Source: Hepatocystis sp. ex Piliocolobus tephrosceles
Lineage: Eukaryota; Apicomplexa; Aconoidasida; Haemosporida; Plasmodiidae
Length of the DNA stretch: 17,534 nucleotides
NCBI GenBank assembly: GCA_902459845.2
Contig: CABPSV020000178.1
Span: 7,001-24,534, forward strand
Direction of reading: 5' to 3'
The notes below the pieces were generated by a model. That model made no database searches. It saw nothing but the letters and a program-made list of their open reading frames with translations, and had not been told where the DNA came from. Every line of letters begins with the position of its first letter. Position 1 is the first letter of the stretch. The position numbers were made by a program, and so were the translations under genes. This document shows positions 1-11,737 of the stretch, piece after piece.

Positions 1-3000
1 CCTTATATTTTAAAATTAAAAAAACTACAGAAAAATAAAAATAGTAACATTAACACATATTCTAGTGTAAGTAAAAGTAAATATTCACTACATTTAAAAA
101 AAATTATAAAAGAAGAAACGAAATTTTATTGTAAATTTACAAAAAATATATCTTTTATAACATACTTAAAATGGAAAAATGATAATTATATGTACCAAGA
201 TATAGGTTGTTTTTGCTCTCCCCCCTCAAAAAATAATACTAATAAAAAAAATTATAATACTATCTATGGTCATGATGATGGTTATTGTGGTAATAATAAC
301 ATCAGTAACAATATTAGCGATGATAGAAGTGACAACCGGGATAAAACCGAAAATAATAAAAAACCTATTTACAATAAAAGCATGAGTAACAATAGCAGTT
401 TTTTTGAAGATTATAATTTTATACCTAAAAAATTAAATAAACAAAAGCAAGTAGAAAAACAGCTTTATTACTTAGATGACTGTAAATATCCCATAAATTC
501 CAAAATATATTTTATAATACACTTTTTAAAAAACAACTGTAATTATAAAAGTTTTATTAAAAATGTTTTGTTTTTATGTGATAAAGAACAAAAAGAAATT
601 GTACAACTTAAAAATTATTTGATAAATCATACATTTTTTACAGAAGATTTAATGAGAATGTTAAAAATATATAATAACAACAAATATTATAATATAGATT
701 ATATAAATATATGGGTACAACGAACTTATAATTATTTTTTAAATAAAATACAAACTACTAATACAAACGATTATGTATGCGATACATATAGTATTACAAC
801 AGTAAAAAAAGGACATAATTTTAATACATGTCCTATATGTAAATACTATTTAAATAAGTTTACTAATGTAATTTCAGATACTACATCCATTAGTTATGAT
901 GAAAAGTTAAACCCATATGTATTTTATAATGGGGTTAATAATATGAACAGTAATAATAATAATAATAATAAAAAACAAAATGACATGATATATATATACT
1001 TTTTATACATGTTAATGATAAAAACAAAATCTTTATTATTTTATTTTGTTTTGTTATTTTATTTTTGTAGTAAAAAAATAAACAATTCTAATACTGTTAT
1101 TTTAAAAAGAAAAAAAAGAATTCCTATGATTTTATATGAATTACAGATACATATATATTTTATATATATTTTTATTTTTCACATTTTGTATTATATTATG
1201 GATAGTAACATAGATAGTAATGAGGGTATAGTAACCGAAAATAATTTACATGATATATTACATAATAAAAATGGAAAAATAAAACAGGATACATACGACA
1301 GTAGTAATAACAGCAAAAAAGACAGCAATAGTAATAGCAATAGTAATAGCAATAGTAATAGCAATAGTAATAGCAGCAACAACAACAACACCAACAACAC
1401 CAACAACACCAACAACAACAACAACAACAACAACAACAGTAGTGACCCACGGAGTTATAACCTTTTTTTAAAATGCACAAAAAAACTATACTACCTGTTC
1501 AATACAAACATGAATAAGCACAAAATTAACAAACTTACAAAGTGTGATGGTGATGGTGATGGTGATGGTGATGATGATGGTGATGATGATGATACAAAAC
1601 ACTACAACAGTTCCCTTTCGTATTCTTATGGTCATACACAATTAAAAAATATTATAAAACATTTATTTACTTTTCAATTAATATCATTTGAATTATTAAA
1701 AGACTCAAATTTCGATTATAAAAAGATTAGTAAAAAATTAATTGCAATGGAAGAAAAAAAAAAAAAAAAAAAAGTTAACACTCAAATAATAACATATGGG
1801 AAAAAAAAATGTCATATTTTATTAATAACATTTACTAATAATGCTCCTAAAACTGAAATTATATTTTTTAAAAAAAATAGAAAAACTATGAGTATGTATA
1901 TCCAGGGAAGAAGATATAACGATATGAATGGAGATTGTAATAGAACAAGGGGGGGTTATAATAAAAAACAAAATAAGCATATAAATAATGCCCAACATGT
2001 ACTAACACCTGTTGGGAAACTTATATTACCATTAGAAGTGTACAAAATAGAATGTTTAGAGAACAATTTATTTCTTTTGTTTACAAATCGAATTATATTA
2101 TTATTTAGTTTTTGTGATTTATATGGTAGTAATCTATTTTTAATAAATTATTTATCTTATTGTAAAAAAGAAAGTATAAATTATATAAACAAAATAAAAT
2201 TTTTTAGAATAGTAAAAAAGCAGAATGTATATAAAGAAATAGAGTGGTATATTCTATTTTCTGATTATTATACAAAATGTAACACATTAAATAATTTTAA
2301 CAATTTTACTAACGAACAGTTGTTATATTCTCATTTAAAAAAAAAAAATAAAATAAAAAATAAAAATAAAATAAAAAATAAAAATAAAATAAAAAATAAA
2401 AATAAAATAAAAAATAAAAATGGTACATATTGTAATTATTGTTATTACTATTACCGATATAATTTAAATGATATTAATTCGTTTACAAATTTAAAAAATT
2501 TACAAAAAGTACCATATGTTGATACATTTTATTCTTATTCATTTTATTATCAATATATGTATAAAATGTTTAAACATTTATATATGAATAATAATTATAC
2601 TTCTTGTTATGAAAGTAGTAGTAGTGGATGTACGCACATGTACAAACATGTAAAACCATTATATTACTCTATGTGTTTTTACAATTACATAAATAACAGT
2701 TTAATAAATTTTATGTTTGACAATAAAACTGAATGTCCTACGTATAGACAGTTATTAAACACAAACACAATAAGCACACATACAATAAACATTAATGGAA
2801 ACGACAGTAACGAAAACAACAGTAATGAAAACGACAGTAACGAAAACAACAGTAATGAAAACAACAGTAACGAAAACAACAGTAATGAAAACGATAGTAA
2901 TGAAAACGACAGTAACGAAAACAACAGTAATGAAAACGACAGTAATGAAAACGACAGTAATGAGTACAACAGTAATGAATATAACAGTAACAAAAACAAC

Positions 3001-4642
3001 AAAAATGATAATAACTCTAAAAACAGGACTAAACGAAAAATACATAATAAATATTCCAATAAACAAAACTTACCACTGTTATTTGAAATTAAACAAGCTA
3101 ATTTTAAAAAAATATATAGAAAGAGGAAATATACGTTTAATGAAAACATATTGCATAATTTTGAAGGTGATACATGCGACAAAACAAGAAGTAGTCCTTC
3201 TTTATTCGCTGCTATAGCTACTGCTAGCAGTAAAGCTACTGGTAAAGCTACGAGTACATCTACTACTACCACTACTGCTGCTACTACCACTACTGCTGCT
3301 ACTACCACTACTGCTGCTACTACCACTACTGCTACTACTACCACTGCTGCTACTACTACCACTACTGCTACTACTACCACTGATGTTGCTACCACCATAC
3401 CCATTCTTAAAAAACAGAAAAGTGTCGTTACCTCAAACTTTATTGTACTACCACTATGGAACAAAGAAAACAATAAAGTCCGGTTTATAAGTAACACTTT
3501 TATTAACAAACAATATTTTATTATAGATAAAGATAATAAATCAGCATATATATTATCTGTTATTTATAACATATACAACAAACGTATATTATTAAATGTG
3601 GATCCTTTTAAAAATAAAGAAAAAAAAAAAAATAATGTAAAATTTAAATGGTTAAAGGAAAAATTAATAAATGAATATAATAGCATTATATGTTTTTTAT
3701 ATTCTCATAATTTTTTTATTTATAAAAAAAAAAATATATTTAAAAAATATGATAAATCTTCGGATAAATTGTCTTTATCTAAATATATAAACACGAAAAA
3801 AGGATCTTCGAATTATAGTTGTAAAAAAATTGGAAAATATTCTACTTATTTATTAACAATAAATAATAAAAATAGTGATATTTTATTTATAATTACATAT
3901 AGTATTATATTAAACAAAAAAACTAATAATTTTTATTGTAAAATAAGTAATACAACAATTTATTATAAATACCATAAACTTAAAACTATTGCAAATTATA
4001 GATATAAATCCAAAATATTAAACCACTATTTTAATGAATATGCAAAAACAACTAATACATTAAATGAATTAGTTAACATACAAGTTTTGCAAAAAAATAA
4101 AAATATAGTATCACAAAATAAAGCAAATCATAATAACATATTTGATATAAAAAATATAAAAAATAAAATAATAACAAATAAATTAATTTTACAAGATAAT
4201 AAAAGTAATTTTCATAAAATAACATGTGGTTATAATATATTGTTAAATCAAAAAGTGTATATAAATCAGGAATTATATCAAAGTAAGTTTTTTTTTATTA
4301 ATTTTCATAATTATTTTAATATTTTATGTATATCCAATTTATTTTTAACTATATATATTTATATCGTTAATATAAAAGATACATATGTAGATAGCCATAA
4401 CATGTTAGAATTGTCATTACAAGGAGGAAGAAATGGAAAGGAGAAAAATGTACATAAACAAAAAGTAGTAAGACAGAAAGGGAATGGGAATGGGAATGGG
4501 AATGGGAATGGGAATGGGAATGGGAATGGGAATGGGAATGGAAGTGGGAATGGGAATGGGAATGGAAGTGGGAATGGGAATGGAAGTGGGAATGGAAGTG
4601 GGAATGGAAGTGGGAATGGAAATGGAAATGGGAAGGATGAGG

Positions 4643-4676
<34 letters not shown>

Positions 4677-7600
4677 ACAACAACAACAACAACAACAACA
4701 ATATCAACAATATGAACGAGTAGATATGAACGTACAAGAAGTTATAGAGAGCAAAAAAGAACGTATCAAATTTTATGTTATTAATAATGAATTAATAAAT
4801 AAATTACATTTAATAAAACAAAATGTCTTATTTGTAAAAACTATTCATAAAGAAGAGAATAAAACAGTATATGTCCTTTTTTTAACTAAAACAAGTATAC
4901 ATATAAATAAATATAATATAACAAACATATATCCAGAAATTATACAATTAGATATGTATTCTAATATAAAACTTAATAGCAATGTTGTACATTATTATTT
5001 TGAAAAAAATTTTATTTTACTATCTTATATAGATAATTCAATTGAATTGTTTCAAATAGATGTTACTACACATAACATAATTTTTCGTATTGATTCTTTT
5101 TGTTTGTATAAATATATACATACATTACATTTAATAACAAACATAGATAAAGTTTATCAAAATGCATATTTATTAGTTTGTATTGGTTTTAAAGGATCTT
5201 GCAATTTAATAATTTATTTTTTAAAACCATATAATTTAAAATTTTATGTAAATTATTTATTTTCAAATGAAGGGATAAAAAGTAGGGCCAATAACAGTGA
5301 TAGTTTGTTAGGTGAGAAAAATGATGAAAGTGATTCGAATATAAATAGGAATAACCACAACATACATAACAACCATCATGTTAATCATTTCGATTCGAAT
5401 AAAAATAATAATTTTTTTTTACGTTTATTTGAGAATGGAAAGACTTATCTGAAAAAACAAACAGACAATGTTAATTATACGAATAAAAATTATATAACTT
5501 GCAAGTATACATATGAATTAGACATTTTAGATGATAATAGTATCGTCACAAGTATAAGTAAACTAAATAATTTTTTATTGATTGGACTGAGTAGTGGTGT
5601 AGTAAAAGTATATGACATTTTTTATAAAAAAAATAAATATGTACATATAGATAATAAACATACTACTATATTTCTTAATCATTTTTTATTATATAAAAAC
5701 CAAAAAAAAATAACAAAAGAGTATGATTCATTTTTAGTAGGAAATGGTAGCATTTATTTTGTTAATACTTTGAAAATGCAGGAGTGGGAAAAAGGACAAG
5801 AGGAAAAACCGTTCATATATAAAAAAATGTTTTATACTATTGCATATTGTGATAACAACCTGTATTTATTTCAGTCAAATATAATAAAAAAAAGGAGAAA
5901 TGGGAACATAAGTAAAAATATAAGCAAAAATATAAGCAAAAATAAAAACGAAAATATAAGCAAAAATATAAACGAAAATATAAGCAAAAATATAAGCAAA
6001 AATATAAACGAAAACGTAAGCAAAAATATAAACGAAAACGTAAGCGAAAACATAATCGAAAACAATTTTTATTGTAAAATACAAAACAAATACATAAAAG
6101 AGATGAAGAAAAAAACAAGCATATATATGAATAATTTTGCAAATCCAGAACAAAAAAATGTTCATAATTTTTTAAAAAATAAAAAAATTGGTGAAAATAC
6201 AATTACTTATAAAAATGTTGTATGTTTTCCTTTGATACTATGTACAGCTAAAAATGGTTATTTTAAAGGAAATACAATTTCGGTTAATTATATGCAAGAA
6301 CCTACGTTTGATAATATACATGACACACCTCATATAGTAGATATACATGGTGTACATAATCACAATAATACTCATGCTATTGTAAATGTTGACGATCACA
6401 TGATTTACAATAATGATAAAATTAATGACTGTTCTTATGTTAACTCTCTCGAATATAATACAACTATGTGCACATTTGATTGGGGAAAATTATATACATC
6501 TTTTACAACCGTAGAAGAAAATAGCAACAGCACCAACAATAGCAACAGCACCAACAATAGCAACAGTACCAACAATAGTCGCGACCATTATACTTCTTTA
6601 ACATTATCAAATCAACAAAGTATCGATGGAATAAATGATTTATATAGTAATTACAATGATAATATGTTAAGTACAAATTTTATTAATATTCCTAATATAA
6701 ATAAAACCGAAATATATGATTATAACATTTATAATAAAAATAATAATATAACAAATGAATATAAAAAAAATAATATTAAACAACCTGTAATTAGTGATAC
6801 GATTAACTATGGTACAAATTATATAAACATAAATAATATAATTGTTATAAAAAATTATAAACAAGATAATGTTCTTTTTTTTATTATTATATATATAAAT
6901 GGTTATATTTATCGGGGTATAATAACAAATAGTATTTTTAATTATAAATATGAACATACTTTTAAAAATATTAAAATAAAAAAGTTTTTAAATTATTCCA
7001 ACCATCACTCATATAATTGTCATCTAAAAAATTATTTTCTTTATGTTAATAAAAATAAATGTAATAAATCCAAAACGGGTGGAAGCGGTGGAAGGGACGA
7101 AAAAACTAAACTGGCAGTATACTATAACAAAACAAGTACATACTTCAAATTAAATAGTAGTATTATAAATATACATACGTATAGTAACATTTTAAACATT
7201 TTTGAAATTTATTTAGGAAGAAATTATATATTGAAGGAATTGTATCGACTGCTTAATTCAGTAGAAAAAGAAGCATTTTTAAAAACAATAAAAAATAAAA
7301 TAAAAGAGCAACGACAAAAAATAAAAACAAAAGATATTGAACATGGGTTAGAAAAAAAAGAAGTACAACAACCTTTAGATAAAATATTTAGTATGTCTAG
7401 TAACGATAATAAAATAACAGAAACGGGTATATATGTTAAAAATAATGGAAATGATCAAAACGACATATATAATAGTATTAAAGTCAATAATATTAACAAT
7501 AAATTGTTTTTAAAAGATTATAATATTTTTATTAAAAATAAACATATTTTTGATTTATTACATAATAATTATACTAATTTCCAAAACCATTTTTATTCTT

Positions 7601-10600
7601 TTTTATTTTATTTTATAATTTACATTAAATATGAAATAAAATTTTGGCTTGAAAACAAACTCGTAAAGAATAATTTATGGTTTGATCATACCTCTGAAAC
7701 TGTAATAAATAACATTTCAAAAATGGATAGCCTTATAAATAGTAATAATAATAATAGTAGTAGTAGTAGTAGTAGTAATAATAATAATAGTAGTAGTAGT
7801 AATAATAATAATAGTAGTAGTAGTAATAATAATAATAGTAGTAGTAATAGTATATATTCTAAAACAGTTCAAAATGTTGTAAATATGCTTCACATTTTAA
7901 TACATAAGTATAAGCATGATCAAACAATATACAATTTTTTTTTTAATATAAAAAAAGACCATACACATGGTTATAATAATAGTAGCCGTATTTTCAGTAA
8001 TAATTCTCATGTAATGGAGAAAACAAATTCGATTGGGATGGGTCTTACATATAATGATACTGTTGTTATGGGTAGTATTAGTAGTAATGGTAGTAGTAGT
8101 AATGGTGGTAGTGGTGGTGGTAGTGGTGGTGGTAGTAATGGTGTTGGTAACAATAACCTGTCGGAACAAACTAAACGTAATTACTCATCATATTCGCCCA
8201 TATTACATACGACAAATAAACAAAAGATAGATGAATTTATAAACAATAAAATAATTAAAAATGGCAAAAAAGATGTTAAACAAATAAAATTATATAAAAA
8301 CATAATTGAAGAGTTAAATAAATTACCTAATTTAAAAAACATAAGTTTAACTAATGCTCACTTGGGAAACGGATTAAATTATATTTATACAACACATGGT
8401 AATAATAATATTCAAAAAAATGCAGATGAATCAGATTATTATTTAAGCTTTATTATTATACACTTTAAAAGTAATAAATATTATTTTAATACTGTTATAG
8501 AATATTATAAAATTATAAATGGAGTGTATGGTAAGACGGAAAAAAATGTTCGTGATATTTACAAATCTAATTATGTCTCTACAAACAAAATAAAAAAAAC
8601 AAATTTAAAATCGAGTTTGGATGTACAACACTATAAAAAAATATGTATTGACAACATTAATAATTATAATTATATAAAAACGCAATGTGAAAAAACGCAA
8701 TGTGAAAAAACGAAATGTGAAAAAACGAAATGTGAAAAAACGAAATGTGAAAAAACGAAATGTGAAAAAACGAAATGTGAAAAAACGAAATGTAAAAAAA
8801 CAACACAAAAAATTATTAATAAAACTAGATGGGCTATTTATCAAGGTAAAACAAAACAAAATTTAAAAAATTTATCAAAAAAACATACAGTAGATAAAAT
8901 GATAAAATTAGAACAAACATTAAAACAAAAAATAAAACAAAACAAAATAGAAGAAGAAATACACTTACAAAATATTGAAAAAACTAAACAACAGTTGTAT
9001 GATGTGGAACGACGGATTGAAGAACTAGAGCATGCTAATCGAAAAAAACTGTATCCAGAACTATACCAAGAACAACAGCAAAAAATACACAACAAAAATA
9101 ATAGTATAAACCAGTATAAAATAAAACAAAAACTAAGGGGAGAACTAAACGGACTACACCAAGACCCACACATACATTTAACAAAAAAACGAAAACAGCA
9201 ATCAGAGTCGGAATCGGAATGGCTACAAGAAGTAGAACCACAGCTAGAACCGGAATTAGAACCGGAATTAGAACCGGAATTAGAACCGGAATTAGAATCA
9301 GAACTAGAACCGGAATTAGAACCAGAATTAGAATCAGAACTAGAATCGAAACAAGTATCAGAGGTAGCACTAAAACAAGTATCAGAGGTAGCACTAAAAC
9401 AAATATCAGAGGTAGATGCACAACCGGAACTACAATTAGAACCAAAACAAGTATCAGAGCTAAATGTACAACCAGAGCCACAACAAGAATCGATATTATC
9501 GCAATTACATAAAATGCTACAAGAACTAAAAAAAATAAAACGTAAACTTATTCGACTTAAGTTGCAACTAAGATACCAACAGTTTAATGCACACAAAAAA
9601 AATATTCTTATCTTTTGTGTCATGAGTAGATACATATTTAATATGTTTAAAAAAAAAAGAAACAGACGGGGTTATATTAGTAGTAGTACTACTACTACTA
9701 CAAATGCAACTAATACAAATATATCACATAAATATAAAAAACATATAGTACATTTAAAAAAAAAAGAAGACAAAAAAAAAAATACACAAAGTTTTGATAG
9801 CCTTTTTGTATATATTAATAACATAAGTTATTATGTTGAAGAAATAATCATATGTAAATTAAAAGAAAAATATTTTAATAAAAAATATGGTTTTAATACT
9901 AATATCGGTGATGATGGTATATCTGCTACTTCTACTTTTGCTGTTAATGACTTTTTTTTTATTGTACAACTTTTTTACGACAAGGTATTTTTAATAAATT
10001 ATAGAACTGGTGTATCTTTTTGGGAAAAAGTTAAGAATTTAGAACGTGTGTTGTATGTATTAACAGTTAAAAGTAGTGAACGAAAAATAGATTGTAACAA
10101 TGACAGAAGTGGTGACAGAAATAGTAGCAGAGGTAGTGGCGCCTACAAAATTGTACCATGTGACATGAACAAATTGGACGGTTGTGTTATCAGTGATTAC
10201 GGATTAAATTGTACGAATATAAATGACGAAATAAACCAAACGCATAATAACTTATCGAATAATTTGAACATACAGAAAGAACAGAAAGAACGGCAAAAAA
10301 TAGAAGGGAAAAAAATAGAAGAGCAAAAAATAGAAGAGCAAAAAATAGAAGAGCAAAAAATAGAAGAGCAAAAAATAGAAGAGCAAAAAAAAGTAGTAAA
10401 AGAAAAAAGGAACAGCTATTTTACAATTAAAAAAATGAAACGAGATAATTTATTATATTTATTTTTTAAAAACATAAAAACAAATCCAATAATATATAAC
10501 TGTGAAAATATGAAAAATGTAAATACTTTTATGAATAATAAGTATATTATATATACTCAAGAAAATAAAATTATTATTTTAAAACTTGTTTTATCAAAAG

Positions 10601-11702
10601 ATAACCGAAATATTGTTAATAATAAAAATAGTTTTATACAACATTTTATAGAAAATTTAAAAAATAATAAAGAACAATGTTATAATAGTAGTGATAATAA
10701 AAAGTTGATATTTGCAGATGTGTTTAATGAATTAATAAAAAAAGGTATTATAATGCAAAAAAAAAAATATATAAAAAAAAAAGATATTCTTAATGAAAAA
10801 AAATATTTAATAAAAAGTACAAGTTTATGGTTAACAAATAATAATGAAAATAATCGTCATGATAGAAATAATTTAGATGCTTCTTACTCAGATCATACAA
10901 TATTTTATTATACAAATGATCAAACAGGTATATATAACCGTGGTATTAGTACTAATAGTAGTAGTATTGGTACTGATAATAATAGTAGTAATAACAGTGA
11001 TAATAGTAGTACTAATAATAGTACTAGTAACACTAATATTCGTAATCGTAACATTCGTAATAGTGCAAATCGTTCTGATGGAAGAAAATGTAGTGATCAT
11101 ACAAGAACAATAAATTCGAATACTAGTAGCAATAGTAATATTTATATACAAAAATCTTTTTTTTCTCATGATGACCATGATAACGATATAGAAGACAGTG
11201 ATCCTAAACATTTAAATACAACAATACATAATATATATAAATTATTAAATATATGTCGCTCCTGTTCAAAAAAAAAAAAAAAATTAAAAGCAAAAAATAT
11301 CAAACAGTCCGAACAAACGGATACAAATTATGATAAAATATCAAATTATATATTTGAACATTTATTTGATTCAAATGAAAAAGATTTTTTACATCAACTG
11401 AAATATAAAATTGTTAAGCATTATGTTTATAAACAAACTATGGAAGATATAAAAACTATCAATGTTTTTGATAATAAAGTATTAGCTATTACTAGTAGTT
11501 ACATATATTTATATGAATATAATGAAACATGTAATAGGTTTATTTTATTATACTCTAATATATTATTTAATGTAAGTAATAACGATCATATTACTACTAC
11601 ATGTGAAGATATACATAATAGTATATATCCAAACAAACGTAATAAGAACAATCGTAAAAATAATCTTACTTATAATAACAATAATAATAATAATAATAAT
11701 AA

Positions 11703-11737
<35 letters not shown>

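Noticed and set aside
778..840. Zinc finger around the CPIC motif
   Set aside because: Only C-x16-C-x2-C is present; no further Cys or His ligands follow within a plausible distance.
1191..1480. Minus-strand ORFs rich in Leu or Cys opposite the Ser/Asn array
   Set aside because: They are reverse-complement readings of a trinucleotide repeat in the giant ORF and have no independent coding character.
1546..1593. EF-hand-like calcium site in the Asp/Gly array
   Set aside because: The spacing is a plain dipeptide repeat without the hydrophobic and Glu positions of an EF-hand loop or flanking helices.
2685..3509. 274-codon minus-strand ORF and its plus-strand companions over the SNEN and Thr/Ala arrays
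   Set aside because: Long only because repeat units are multiples of three and stop-free in other frames; composition is pure repeat shadow.
4417..4737. Minus-strand Ile/Pro/Ser repeat ORF and plus-strand Met-Gly/Glu repeat ORF
   Set aside because: Shadows of the GGGAAT array in other frames.
8841..9635. 264-codon minus-strand Cys/Ser-rich ORF
   Set aside because: It mirrors the coiled coil and EPEL array; Ser/Cys richness comes from the complement of GAA/CAA/ACA codons. The + frame is continuous with strong coding context on both sides.
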